DNA of 64,000 nucleotides from Sinorhizobium mexicanum (GTDB taxonomy: Bacteria; Pseudomonadota; Alphaproteobacteria; Rhizobiales; Rhizobiaceae), in the NCBI RefSeq assembly GCF_013488225.1, contig NZ_CP041238.1:2567501-2631500 (forward strand), read 5' to 3'. This document shows positions 1-7,796 of this stretch, piece by piece. Made by a program: the position numbers and the translations under genes. How positions within the stretch are numbered: position 1 is the stretch's first letter; the number at the start of each line of letters is the position of its first letter. The notes under the pieces were generated by a model, which was given only the letters and a program-made list of their open reading frames with translations, ran no database searches and was not told where the DNA came from.

Positions 1-25
1 CCACGATAAGCACGGTCTTTTGCAC
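1..25 (-). CDS. Probable response regulator, N-terminal start only (cut by window edge)
   Basis: Only about eight codons are visible, read leftward from a GTG at position 25: V-Q-K-T-V-L-I-V. This matches the hydrophobic first beta strand of a receiver (REC) domain, which normally leads into an acidic pair. An in-frame stop lies just upstream, so GTG is the only start available in this frame. The gene follows the histidine kinase stop by only about 15 bases on the same strand, a spacing typical of a kinase/regulator operon. The REC identity is inferred from very little sequence. Confidence 0.35.
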
Positions 26-40
26 AGGACCATCTCGGTG

Positions 41-1036
41 TCATGAGACCGCTCCTATCGGGACGACGATCTCGACCACCAAACCCCCCGGCGCATAGTT
101 AAGTTCCACCCGTCCGCCGAGTTCGCGGTTCGCAGCGAACTCGATGAGCTGCGTGCCGAATCCCGAAGAGGCCGGTGGCGCAACCGGGGGGCCGCCACTC
201 TCTTGCCAGACCAGCCGCAGGCGCCGGGCGCTCGCCTGTTCCAACTCCCAGCGGAGGCGAATCTGTCCTGTGGGTACCGAAAGCGCGCCGTATTTGATCG
301 CATTGACCGCGAGTTCGTGCAGGATGAGGCTCAATGACATGATTTGCCTCGACTCCAGCCGCACGGCCGGCCCCGGCACAACGAGAACGGCCGTTGGCCC
401 CTCCGAATACGGCTCAAGCGTTCGCGCGAGCATCGCCTGAAGGTCAATCTCGCCCTCCGAGTAAGCCATGTCATGCGCCTGCACAAGCGCGTTGAACCTG
501 CCAAGGAAGGCGTCGCGGTACTCCGCGCCAGAGCGGCCCGCCGCCGTGGTCTGACGCGCCATTGCCTGCACCAACGCCAGCAGGTTCTTCATCCGATGCC
601 GGAGCTCGCCGAGCAGAATGTCCTTCTCTGCCTCGCGCCGAAGTCGCTCTGTGGCATCCACGACTGAAAGCAGCAAGGTGCGGCTGTTGTTGTCGGGATG
701 GAACAGACGGTGGGCACTGACGAGCATCGTCCTGTGACCGATGCTCGGAAAGTCGTGCTCCACCTCGAAGTCCACCACCGCCGAGCTTCTCGGGATTACT
801 TCTTCGAGCAGACGCCGCAACTCGGGGATGTCCCACTGCCGATTGCCGAGCTCGTAAAAGTGCTGCCCGATCGTCTCATCGCGATCGACTTTGAATGTTT
901 CAAAGAAGGCCCGGCTGGCGGTCATCACGCACAGCTTCTCGTCGAGGACGATTAAGGGATCCGGGACCGTGTCGATTATGCCTTGCGCCTGGACATGGCC
1001 CTTCCGCAGCAGGCGATAAAGATCCTCCAGATTCAT
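41..1036 (-). CDS. HWE-family sensor histidine kinase with N-terminal PAS domain
   Basis: Cytoplasmic sensor kinase with no membrane segment. Numbered from the upstream ATG at 1048, an N-terminal PAS-like domain spans about residues 17-135. The phosphoacceptor motif R-H-R-M-K-N-L-L follows, with His151. The N-box H-E-L-A-V-N-A-I-K-Y-G has Asn249, and W281-Q-E283 provides the W-x-E signature that defines HWE kinases. This family usually senses light, redox or stress through PAS and signals to a separate receiver protein; in alphaproteobacteria it often feeds the general stress response. I prefer the ATG at 1036, which has GGAG six bases upstream; an in-frame ATG at 1048 lacks a good ribosome site. 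A probable response regulator begins immediately downstream. The input signal cannot be read from the sequence. Confidence 0.88.
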   Translation of the reverse strand: MNLEDLYRLLRKGHVQAQGIIDTVPDPLIVLDEKLCVMTASRAFFETFKVDRDETIGQHFYELGNRQWDIPELRRLLEEVIPRSSAVVDFEVEHDFPSIGHRTMLVSAHRLFHPDNNSRTLLLSVVDATERLRREAEKDILLGELRHRMKNLLALVQAMARQTTAAGRSGAEYRDAFLGRFNALVQAHDMAYSEGEIDLQAMLARTLEPYSEGPTAVLVVPGPAVRLESRQIMSLSLILHELAVNAIKYGALSVPTGQIRLRWELEQASARRLRLVWQESGGPPVAPPASSGFGTQLIEFAANRELGGRVELNYAPGGLVVEIVVPIGAVS

Positions 1037-1327
1037 CTTTATCTCCATACGTTCAACTTCTCAGAAATTACCACACGCCTCGTTCTTGATGAAGGCGAGG
1101 ACGCAGCGCGGCAGCGCCTCGCCGGCGACGCGGACGACCTCCGCAGGGATAGCGCGCACGGCGGGTCAACGGGCCAGTCGCCCGCCGGTCCCCCGTCGAC
1201 ACTCTGAAGTTTTTCATTGCGCGACGCGCCGTGGCTCTCGTCCGCGTGACGAACGGAGCGCGCAAGCTCCCAACTCGGCCAGCATGGCCAACGCGCGCGC
1301 CGCCGCCCGTCAAGCAGGATAATATTC

Positions 1328-1948
1328 CTATCCGCGTTCAAACAAAGCACCGCCCTCCCCATATTCGCGCAAGCCCTTGTCGAAGAGGAGCGCATTCAGC
1401 CCGCGTTTCAGCCATGCGAGTTGCGGCTCCGGCATCAGCCTGAGGCCCTCGTAGTCCATGACGCAGACGTTGAAGACCGTGGTTTTGACCTGCCGCCCTT
1501 CCGCGCATCCGGAAAGCACGCCGTCGAGGCGCATCATCCGGTCGGCGGCCTTCAGCGCCGTGCGGGCGCGCTCCTCGGTCGTCTCGCCGGGATGCCCCGC
1601 CACGCGGTCGAGCGCCTGGGCGCGCACGCTGGGATAAGGAATGCCGCTCAGGTGATAGTAGCGCGCCATCGCCAGGGCATAGTCGTCGCCGGCCTCGCGC
1701 TGCTCGGCGGTGATGCGCCCGTCGAGGAACAGGCGGCCGAGCGTGTAGCCGGCAAAGGCACTTGTCGTGTCCAGCCCATGCATTCGCTTGCGTGCCGCGA
1801 GCGCCACCGCGATCGCCTCTTTTTCACTCTGCTGTCTCGACCATTCTGGCCGGATCTTGCCGCAGGCGAAGCGCTCGGCATTCACCTTGCGCGGGCGTCC
1901 AAGCTGGGCCTTGCGCTTTGCACGCAGCTTCTGGGCTTTGCTCGTCAT
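1328..1948 (-). CDS. Hypothetical protein of prophage-like region
   Basis: A 206-residue protein that I do not recognise. The first 20 residues are very basic (K/R-rich), which suggests nucleic-acid contact. The middle (about residues 40-150) is Ala/Arg-rich and predicted helical, with no membrane segment or signal peptide. AAAGGA lies about seven bases before the ATG. It is the last gene of a leftward block whose upstream members look like phage replication genes, so a phage accessory or replication role is inferred from position only. Its coding character is supported by the third-position GC and the helical composition of the product. Confidence 0.65.
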   Translation of the reverse strand: MTSKAQKLRAKRKAQLGRPRKVNAERFACGKIRPEWSRQQSEKEAIAVALAARKRMHGLDTTSAFAGYTLGRLFLDGRITAEQREAGDDYALAMARYYHLSGIPYPSVRAQALDRVAGHPGETTEERARTALKAADRMMRLDGVLSGCAEGRQVKTTVFNVCVMDYEGLRLMPEPQLAWLKRGLNALLFDKGLREYGEGGALFERG

Positions 1949-1965
1949 TTTCGGGTCCTTTCATA

Positions 1966-2111
1966 ACCGGGGTAGGAAAAGTGGGGGACGGTTTTCCGGT
2001 CCACCCCGCGCCAGCAAAGAAGCGGGGCAGGAAAAGTGGTTCCGGTTTGCCGTTCCGCCCCGCGCCAGCAAAGAAGCGGAGCAGGAAAAGTGTCTGCGGT
2101 CGTTGCCCCGG
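1966..2111 (+). repeat. Three tandem diverged palindromic units (GGAAAAG...GGTTTTCC type)
   Basis: Three consecutive hairpin units share the core C-A-G-G-A-A-A-A-G-T-G and, in the first, the matching arm CGGTTTTCCGG; they are joined by the linker CGCGCCAGCAAAGAAGCGG. They are diverged members of the family that forms the six-unit array at 5425-5756. They fill the gap upstream of the 1328-1948 gene and could act as transcription terminators or mRNA hairpins. Confidence 0.75.
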
Positions 2112-2199
2112 GTCGCGGCCAGAGAACATGAATCTGTTTCTCCGAAATCACGCCCAAACCATTGAAAGGCTTGCACGAAACACCAGCGCCACAACCGGC

Positions 2200-2715
2200 T
2201 CAGGCATCCGCCGATCTCCGTTGCACCACGCCGAGCACGGTCGTGTGCTTGCGGTGGAAGATGCGGCCGAGCAGCGGCAGTGAGAGGTCCTTGCGGGCGT
2301 CGTATACCGCGCGCATGCAGGCGTGCCGGGGTTCGACCAGGCGGCGCTCGCGTCGCACGCTGATGATGTCCTCCCAGGTGACACCGGGGAAACCTTCGAG
2401 CACCGCCGCAACGATCTGCTCGACCGGCGGCCGGTCGCCGTCCTCGGCCGCCTCGCCCGGCCTTTGCCCAAGCAGCGCCTGCGCCTGGGCGATCAGCCGC
2501 GCCCCGGCATCGGCTAACTCCGTCTCGAGCGCGGCGATCCGCCTCGCCTTCGCTGCATTGTCGCCCGCAAGCGCCTGAAGCCGCCTTTCGAGCTCCGCAG
2601 CCGCAGCCGCCGAGACGACCGCGTTTGCCGGCCTGACCAGCCGTTCGCGCACGGCGCCGTAATGCCGGGTGAGCCGCGTCAGTTGCGACTGTGTCCCTTC
2701 CAAATGATTCGTCAC
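2200..2715 (-). CDS. Stand-alone DnaA domain-IV (DNA-binding) protein, phage/accessory replication type
   Basis: The C-terminal 75 residues resemble the DnaA box-binding domain: the family helix-turn-helix appears as R-E-R-R-L-V-E-P-R-H, and the signature loop as K-H-T-T-V-L-G-V-V, equivalent to D-H-T-T-V-L in DnaA. The AAA+ ATPase domain is absent. Instead the first ~95 residues are Ala-rich and probably coiled-coil (E-L-E-R-R-L-Q-A-L, A-A-L-E-T-E-L). Such truncated DnaA-like proteins occur in rhizobial prophage and plasmid regions and may bind DnaA boxes to recruit or antagonise host initiation. The start is a GTG with AGGAG six bases upstream. It belongs to a leftward cluster with the 3543-4022 and 3961-5082 genes. 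Confidence 0.82.
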   Translation of the reverse strand: MTNHLEGTQSQLTRLTRHYGAVRERLVRPANAVVSAAAAAELERRLQALAGDNAAKARRIAALETELADAGARLIAQAQALLGQRPGEAAEDGDRPPVEQIVAAVLEGFPGVTWEDIISVRRERRLVEPRHACMRAVYDARKDLSLPLLGRIFHRKHTTVLGVVQRRSADA

Positions 2716-2872
2716 TGCTTACTCCTGTTTCCTGCCGGCGTGCTGCCGGCGTTTCGCGTTTCCGCGGCTCTTAAGGACTCAATCATTTCGCCGGCTAATG
2801 TTTTTCAGTCCTGCTGAACTTCATCGCCAATCCGCGCTCATTCCTGCACCCGTCTTGTGCGGCCACCCCCAG

Positions 2873-3412
2873 CACTCCCTCATCCCTGTGCCTGCCACAG
2901 GGATCCAGCCGCGGCGCGTCGGCGCCGTCGATGATTCCGTCTGGCCGCACAGACGCTGCGAAAGCGGCGCCAGAATCCCGCTTTGCGCAAGCTTCTCCCG
3001 CGCCCAAGGACTTGGGCGCACTGGATTCCTGTGACGAGCACAGGAATGACGGAGAGGGAGGCTGAAGCTGTGCTAGATCGAGCCGGCCGAGGCGTGTTCG
3101 ACGGTTGATGCTCTGTGCACTCAAGCCCGGCATTTTCGTCTCCCCCTGCACACGTCTTGGGCGGCCATTCCCTGCACCCGGCTTGGGCGACAAACACCCC
3201 TTCCCTGCACCACTCCTGGGCGACCATCCCAGCACGCCCTCATCCCTGTGCTCGTCACAGGGATCCAGCCACGGCGCGTCGGCGCCGTGGATGACTCCGT
3301 CTGGCCGCACAGACGCCGCGAAACCGGCGCCATCGTCCGGCCCAACGCAAGCTTCTCCCGCACCCCAGGACTTGGGCGCACTGGATTCCTGTGACGAGCA
3401 CGGGAGGACGGC
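2873..3412 (+). repeat. Two direct copies of a RIME-like mosaic repeat
   Basis: Two long related blocks, about 2873-3050 and 3235-3412, share the same order of modules. Each starts with the palindrome CTCATCCCTGTG...CACAGGGATCC, followed by GGCGCGTCGGCGCC, a CCGTCTGGCCGCACAGACG block, AAGCTTCTCCCGC, GGACTTGGGCGCACTGGATTC and a closing CCTGTGACGAGCAC palindrome. Between them lie several short CCCTGCAC...CTTGGGCG repeats. No gene is credible in 2716-3542. The arrangement resembles rhizobial intergenic mosaic elements. Confidence 0.8.
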
Positions 3413-3542
3413 GCTATGGCTGAGCCAGATCGAGCCGAGGCATGTTCTACGGTTGCTGCACTTTGTGCAGCCAACCGGGACTCCGTCATCCCACGTTCGT
3501 CACAGGCATGAGGTTCCACGGCGGCAGCCGCGCGCACTCCCG

Positions 3543-4022
3543 TCATCGGTCCTGCTCCGGGAAGGACGGCGCTTCCGGCTCGGCCTGCTCGCGAAAAGGG
3601 GCGAGGATCGCCCGCACCCGCTGCTTGCTTTCCGGCGAAGGCGCGGGACGCGCAAGCGCCTGCAGGGTCTCCGCCGTCGCACGCGCCCGGGACATATCCT
3701 CCCTGGCGCCCAGCGCCTCCTTTCGGGAAAGCGCCGCGAGTTCCGCCGGCATCGGCATGAAGGCGGGCTTCACCGTAGCATATTCGCCGCGCTTCAGCTT
3801 CACGATCGCCGCCATCAGCCCGCATGCCGGCACGTTCGAAAGTGCCAGCGTGTATTCGCGCAGGAAATCGGCGGGCGCGATCGTAGCCGGCGCCACCATG
3901 CCGCCGCGCTTCAGCGCATTGAGGCACTCGGCCACGCGCTCCGGCGGCGCCGGCTTCAGCCTATCGGCGAGCCTGCCAATCTCTTCGTTCAAGTTCGAAA
4001 GTCGTGCCGGTAAAGTCGTCAT
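3543..4022 (-). CDS. Hypothetical protein of phage-type replication block
   Basis: A 159-residue protein, unrecognised. It starts at an ATG inside the end of the upstream gene (61-base overlap), which suggests translational coupling. The N-terminal part is helical (L-P-A-R-L-S-N-L-N-E-E-I-G-R-L), with a charged Arg/Glu-rich C-terminus and no signal or membrane segment. The open frame continues upstream to 4733, but that part is Arg/Gly/Ser-rich low complexity overlapping another gene, so only the region from 4022 is accepted. Co-transcription with a DnaT/DUF1376-like gene and a DnaA-domain gene suggests a replication or recombination accessory. Confidence 0.68.
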   Translation of the reverse strand: MTTLPARLSNLNEEIGRLADRLKPAPPERVAECLNALKRGGMVAPATIAPADFLREYTLALSNVPACGLMAAIVKLKRGEYATVKPAFMPMPAELAALSRKEALGAREDMSRARATAETLQALARPAPSPESKQRVRAILAPFREQAEPEAPSFPEQDR

Positions 4023-5082
4023 CGCCTGCCCGTCCCAATGCCCTGTCGAGTTCGCGTTGCACCTCGTCCTGGTGCGCCCTGAAATTCCCCTTGCCGCCGA
4101 CGCCGCCGGGCGGCGCCCGCCCGCCAAAAGCCCGCGGCCGGCCGGCATTGCGGATCCAGTTGCGCCAGGTCGCCTGCCAGTCGAGCTTGGTCGCCTCGCG
4201 CCCGGCCTTGGCGCGCCAGTAGTCGCGGAATTTCTCGAACTCGGCCTCCGCCTCCGCCCGGCCGAAGCCCGCGCCCGCCGCGAAATCCCAGTCGGGCAGG
4301 AACGCGTCGGGCAGCCGCATCCCCCGCCGCCTACCCTCTCCGCGATTGGCCTCTGCTCGCGTGGCCTCTCCCCGATTGCCCTCGCCCCGGCTGGCCGGCC
4401 GATGCCTGGCTTGCCCGTGCTCCCGCTCCGGGCTTTCGCCGCCCCGGCGCGCAGCCGCTTCGAGCTCGTGACCCCTGGGCTGCCGATGCTCGGCCCATGG
4501 TCGCTCCGCACGCGCAGCATGCCCGTGTCCCGCCTCCGGACGCACAACCTCCCGATCTGCTGCGCCCTGATGCGCAGCCTGCCGGGTCCCAGCTTCGCCA
4601 GCTCCAGCCGGGAAAACCCCGGCGGCGGCATCAGGGCGCCGAAGACCCGAGCCGGCGAGGCCTGCGCCAGTCGGACTGAAGCCAGCCGGGCGTAGAGCGC
4701 CGAGCGCCGTGCCGGTGACGACCCGGCCAGCAACGGCCGACCCGGCGGCTATTGGGTTCGGGGTTGGGTTAATTTCTTTAGGGGGTGCGGGGGACCTTTC
4801 TTTATCGGGAAGGGGGGCGTCACGCTCCGTCACGGGGCTGTCACCGGCCGTCGCGTGACGCGGGCAAACCAGCCCCTCGCCCTGAACTCCCTCCGCTTCC
4901 TCCCGCGCCAGCCTTTGCCGGCGGCGCTGCTGGCGGGCGCGGTCGGACGCCCGGCGCTTCTCCAAGGCGTTGCGCGCATGTGCCTCGGCGGCCGAGACCG
5001 CCGAAAGGATAATCTCCGGCGTCGCCCCCGCCTCCACCAGCGCCGCCACGATCGCCGAGATCCGCAATACCGCTTCCCTCAT
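3961..5082 (-). CDS. Putative phage-type replication protein (DnaT/DUF1376-like C-terminus)
   Basis: A 373-residue cytoplasmic protein. The C-terminal third contains a block of the kind found at the end of phage primosomal and DUF1376-type proteins: L-P-D-A-F-L-P-D-W-D, F-E-K-F-R-D-Y-W-R-A-K and W-Q-A-T-W-R-N-W-I-R-N. The N-terminus is helical (residues 1-70), and a long Pro/Ala/Gly/Glu low-complexity linker (about 70-265) contains G-E-A-T-R-A-E-A-N-R-G-E repeats. It is the first gene of the leftward block, divergent from the repressor at 6140, as expected for a phage early operon. The linker is unusually long and probably expanded by slippage. Helicase-loader activity is inferred. Confidence 0.7.
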   Translation of the reverse strand: MREAVLRISAIVAALVEAGATPEIILSAVSAAEAHARNALEKRRASDRARQQRRRQRLAREEAEGVQGEGLVCPRHATAGDSPVTERDAPLPDKERSPAPPKEINPTPNPIAAGSAVAGRVVTGTALGALRPAGFSPTGAGLAGSGLRRPDAAAGVFPAGAGEAGTRQAAHQGAADREVVRPEAGHGHAARAERPWAEHRQPRGHELEAAARRGGESPEREHGQARHRPASRGEGNRGEATRAEANRGEGRRRGMRLPDAFLPDWDFAAGAGFGRAEAEAEFEKFRDYWRAKAGREATKLDWQATWRNWIRNAGRPRAFGGRAPPGGVGGKGNFRAHQDEVQRELDRALGRAGDDDFTGTTFELERRDWQARR

Positions 5083-5424
5083 TCCTGCCTTCCGCCTTTC
5101 ACGAGCAGCGCCGCGCCTCGCGGGACGCCGCTACCGTTTGAATTTCCACCTCACCCCTCGGACCGGCGCGCCGCCCCAAGAGACACAAGAGATCACGCGC
5201 CGCATCCTGCCCGCGCGGAGTTCCCCCTCGCGGCGCCGATTTCGCCGCGCATCCCATCGATGTTCTCGAATTCCCGCAGGCGCCGAACCGGCCGCAGGAC
5301 CTCCTCCCTCAGCCGCCCGGCCGCGGCCGGCCGAGATGAGCTGGTGCGAAGCCCTGTCGGTTGAAAGTCAGCCGACAGGGCTTCGCGCTGATCGCCGGGG
5401 AGGAGAGCGGCGATCAGTTCCTGC

Positions 5425-5756
5425 GGGGTGCAGGAAAAGTGCGAAGCGGTTTTCCGTCCGCACCCCGCATCCCAAGAGCCCCGGGGTGCAGGAAAAGTGC
5501 GGTTTTCCGTCCGCACCCCGCATCCCAGGAACCCCCGAGTGCAGGAAAAGTGCGGTTTTCCGTCCGCACCCCGCATCCCAAAAACCCCCGGGGTGCAGGA
5601 AAAGTGCGAAGCGGTTTTCCGTCCGCACCCCGCATCCCAGGAACCCCCGGGGTGCAGGAAAAGTGCGAAGCGGTTTTCCGTCCGCACCCCGCATCCCAGG
5701 AACCCCCGGGGTGCAGGAAAAGTGCGAAGCGGTTTTCCGTCCGCACCCCGCATCCC
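5425..5756 (+). repeat. Tandem array of six palindromic 53-59-bp units
   Basis: Six head-to-tail units begin near 5425, 5483, 5536, 5590, 5649 and 5708. Each has the core GGGGTGCAGGAAAAGTGCG, an optional AAGC insert, then GGTTTTCCGTCCGCACCCC and the linker GCATCCCAGGAACCCCC. Within a unit the two arms are imperfectly complementary (GGGGTGC...GCACCCC; GGAAAA...TTTTCC), so each can fold into a stem. Units 2 and 3 lack the GAAGC loop bases. There are no unique spacers. All six frames through the array are open, giving spurious proline-rich ORFs. Confidence 0.92.
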
Positions 5757-6041
5757 TATCCTCGGGAACGTGCGAAGGCGCTTTCCGTTCACACCCGCAC
5801 CCGAGAAACTCGGGCGCGGATTTGGGAAGCGGACTTCCGCCTCCACCAACACCTCAAAAACCGGGAAGATCGTGCGTCGCCCTTCTGCTGGCCCCGCCCA
5901 GTCCCCCGGGGCCCCCAAGGGATGCCCACAAGACTGATCTAGGGCACCGCCGAAGGCTTGAAAGGCGTAAGCCGGACGAAGGTCGGTAAAATCTCACGCT
6001 GCCGCCTCTACATCCCTCGCTCCGTTGTTCGCGTTTCCATG

Positions 6042-6094
6042 TCGTCATGAATGACACCATTCGTGTTGTCATGTCAACATGATTTGTGTTATGC
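6042..6094 (+). promoter_or_regulatory. Operator-like dyads upstream of the repressor gene
   Basis: This AT-richer segment contains CGTGTTGTCATG followed by CATGTCAACATGA (6070-6082). The 10-mer CATGTCAACA is the reverse complement of TGTTGACATG at 7308-7317, and CGTGTT half-sites (6062-6067) recur at 7306-7311. Shared motifs on both sides of a repressor gene suggest autoregulatory operators. Binding is inferred. Confidence 0.5.
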
Positions 6095-6139
6095 ATGTCG
6101 CTATGTTCCGGACGACGAGCGAGGAATATGTTCCGATCC

Positions 6140-6823
6140 ATGAGCGACAAAGCTGAAAGATTGCGCGAGGCGCGCCGCAAGGCCGGCTATCGGTTTGCCT
6201 CCGATGCCGCCAACGCGCTTGGCGTCATCGCCTCGACCTATCGCGCCCACGAAAACGGCCAGAACGACTTCGAGCTCGCCGAGGCCAAGTTCTACGGCCG
6301 CCGCTTCGATGTCGATCCGTACTGGCTGCTGGAAGGCGACCGGCGGACGGGCGACCGCGCCGCGCCCGCGGGGACCACGGGGGTCGAAGACCCGAACGGT
6401 ACCGTTCTCGCCCCGCTCGTCGGCCAGGGCAAAAAGATCCCCGTCTTCGGCCAGGCCGTCGGCGGGGTGGATGGTGAATTCCTGATGAATGGCAATGTGT
6501 TGTACGAAGTCATGGCGCCGCCGATCCTCTCGGACATTTCCGACGCCTATGCGGTCTCGGTTTCCGGCGATTCCATGTCTCCGCGCTACGAGGACGGCGA
6601 GATCTGCTTCGTCGACCCCAGACGCCCGGTGAGGCGCGGCGACTACGTGATCGCGCAGATCCGGCTCGAAGAAAACGGCGCGCCGCTTGCCTACGTCAAG
6701 AAGTTCGTCCGCCACAACACCGCCGAGCTGGTGCTCGAGCAGTTCAACCCGCCCAAGGAACTCCGCTTCGACGCCAACACCGTTCACTCGGTCCACTACA
6801 TCGCGCTCGCCGGCAATGCGTGA
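6140..6823 (+). CDS. Phage-type repressor: HTH domain plus S24 (LexA/CI-like) peptidase domain
   Basis: A 227-residue CI/C2-like regulator. Residues 1-65 form an XRE-like helix-turn-helix (R-L-R-E-A-R-R-K-A-G-Y, then S-D-A-A-N-A-L-G-V-I-A-S-T-Y-R). Residues 98-220 form an S24 domain with the catalytic serine in S-G-D-S145-M-S and the general-base lysine in Y-V-K187. The dyad is intact, so RecA-stimulated self-cleavage is possible, but no classic Ala-Gly cleavage pair is obvious; the segment G-Q-A-V-G-G (about 104-109) is the likely site. Starts at 6086 (GTG) and 6128 are also in frame. I chose 6140 because the HTH family begins there, with GAGGAA 13 bases upstream. It is divergent from the replication block. 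Confidence 0.9.
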   Translation: MSDKAERLREARRKAGYRFASDAANALGVIASTYRAHENGQNDFELAEAKFYGRRFDVDPYWLLEGDRRTGDRAAPAGTTGVEDPNGTVLAPLVGQGKKIPVFGQAVGGVDGEFLMNGNVLYEVMAPPILSDISDAYAVSVSGDSMSPRYEDGEICFVDPRRPVRRGDYVIAQIRLEENGAPLAYVKKFVRHNTAELVLEQFNPPKELRFDANTVHSVHYIALAGNA

Positions 6824-6905
6824 GCGGGAGTTGGTGCGCGGCTGGGCTGCTCGGTCGCCTTCGCTCCAGCCACGGCGCCTTGGATATCAACTCCCGCACT
6901 CGGCC

Positions 6906-7065
6906 GTCATCCTCGGGCTTGGCCCGAGGCACCGTCATCCTCGGGCTTGACGCAAGGCACAGTCATCCTCGGGCTTGACCCGAGGATCCAAACACAGGCA
7001 GCCGATGGTGCCCCGTGAACCAAGTACGGTCGCTCGATTCTAGATCCTCGGGTCAAGCCCGAGGA
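6906..7065 (+). repeat. Cluster of GTCATCCTCGGGCTTG... palindromic repeats
   Basis: Three direct copies of GTCATCCTCGGGCTTG(A/G)CCCGAGG sit at 6906-6989, the middle one mutated to CGCAAGG. A fourth, inverted copy GATCCTCGGGTCAAGCCCGAG lies at 7037-7065. Each is a perfect or near-perfect hairpin (CCTCGGG-CTTGA-CCCGAGG). This family is widespread between genes in alphaproteobacteria. It lies downstream of the repressor and may act as a terminator. Confidence 0.85.
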
Positions 7066-7296
7066 TGACGGAACAAGGGGAAAAGCCCGTCACCTCATCA
7101 AGCCAGTTGAGCGGCAGATAGCCGAACAATGCGCGCCTCATTCCGGTGCCCCTCACCAGCGCGCCCAAGTCCTTGGACACAAGAGACTTCCGGTTCCACA
7201 CCCTCACCGGACAAGCAAGCCGTCGGCGGCGCGCAGTCTCCATGCCCCCTCTCCCCGAATCCCATCAAACCCGAACCATGTCGCCAACACCAAAAC

Positions 7297-7362
7297 AACA
7301 CGATACGTGTTGACATGTTCCGTGTCGCATGAAATGTCGTTCCCAACACGAACAACACGACC
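7297..7362 (+). promoter_or_regulatory. Operator-like region with perfect AACACG-ATA-CGTGTT dyad
   Basis: A perfect 15-bp inverted repeat AACACG-ATA-CGTGTT occupies 7297-7311 and runs into TGTTGACATG (7308-7317), which is also found inverted upstream of the repressor. Further AACACG half-sites appear near 7344-7359, together with repeated TGTCG(C)ATG/AATGTCG elements. It precedes the rightward gene at 7411, so it may be the control region of a second repressor-regulated transcript. Confidence 0.55.
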
Positions 7363-7410
7363 GATGCCCGGCAGACCGGCCCATCGGAGACCGGGAGAGC
7401 GCGCGGCCGC

Positions 7411-7725
7411 ATGTCCATCCTCACGATAAAATCCGGCCTGCACGGCCATATCGACGAACTGTTTGCCGCCGATCTCCGCCGGTCGAGTGACGCCGAGAAC
7501 CAGCAGGCGCTGAAGACATTTGTGGCGAGCGTCTATTCGAGCCTCGCCTCGCTCGCCTGGCATCTCGGCGCCGATGGCAAAGTGTTCCAGCGCGAGGCCC
7601 TGCCCGCCTCCGAGCTCACCGACGACGCCTTCTTCGCCCTCAACCGCGAACGCGAATTTTCAGGCGGCGGCACCGGCCGCGACCAGCGCCTCGTCGGCAC
7701 CCACAATCACCGCCAGCAATTCTAA
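7411..7725 (+). CDS. Hypothetical protein, likely phage-associated
   Basis: A 104-residue protein of unknown family. It is mostly helical with a central A-S-V-Y-S-S-L-A-S-L-A-W-H-L segment too polar to be a clear membrane span, and the C-terminal 20 residues are Gly/Arg/His-rich. The first base of the ATG is 7411, with GGGAGAG about 12 bases upstream. It follows the operator-like region at 7297-7362 and precedes another short unknown gene by 71 bases, probably as one transcript. Confidence 0.55.
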   Translation: MSILTIKSGLHGHIDELFAADLRRSSDAENQQALKTFVASVYSSLASLAWHLGADGKVFQREALPASELTDDAFFALNREREFSGGGTGRDQRLVGTHNHRQQF

Positions 7726-7732
7726 ATTCTTT

Positions 7733-7781
7733 GATGCCGCAAGTCCGGACGGAAAACCGCTTCACACTTTTCCTGACTTGC
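7733..7781 (+). repeat. Single palindromic unit of the GGACGGAAAACCG family
   Basis: The core GCAAGTCCGGACGGAAAACC, with CACACTTTTCCTGACTTGC completing the dyad, lies between two small genes. It is a solitary member of the same broad hairpin family as the 5425-5756 array and the AATTCCGGACGGAAAACCG elements later in the window. Confidence 0.75.
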
Positions 7782-7796
7782 TTTGGAACCTCCCCA

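Larger units (their letters stand above)
5083..6139. other. Non-coding control region between divergent phage-type operons
   Basis: About 1 kb with no convincing gene. It holds the six-unit palindromic array, a GC-rich stretch before it (5083-5420), a degenerate extra unit at 5757-5830, and an operator-like AT-richer segment at 6042-6094 just before the repressor. Its position between a replication operon and a repressor matches where phages keep early promoters and sometimes a replication origin. No start for a Cro-like gene was recognised. Confidence 0.6.

Noticed and set aside
1049..1327. Short leftward frame near 1075-1170 (V-R-A-I-P-A-E-V-V-R ... A-F-I-K-N-E-A)
   Set aside because: Protein-like but only about 32 codons with a stop just upstream; perhaps a remnant, too weak to list.
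3442..4695. 417-codon frame on the + strand opposite the replication block
   Set aside because: Composition is Arg/Ser/Pro-rich shadow of the leftward genes 3543-4022 and 3961-5082, which have better starts and overlaps.
4023..4733. Upstream extension of the 3543 gene
   Set aside because: The extra 237 codons are low-complexity Arg/Gly/Ser overlapping the DUF1376-like gene; the ATG at 4022 gives a normal protein.
5425..5756. Possible CRISPR array
   Set aside because: The units are 53-59 bp and contiguous, without variable unique spacers, and no cas genes are present; the unit also occurs singly elsewhere.
4970..5989. Long open frames on both strands through the palindromic array (for example 4970-5989 + and 5193-5918 -)
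   Set aside because: All six frames stay open only because the repeat unit lacks stops. The products are repeated R/P/H/S/K strings with no start signal or family resemblance.
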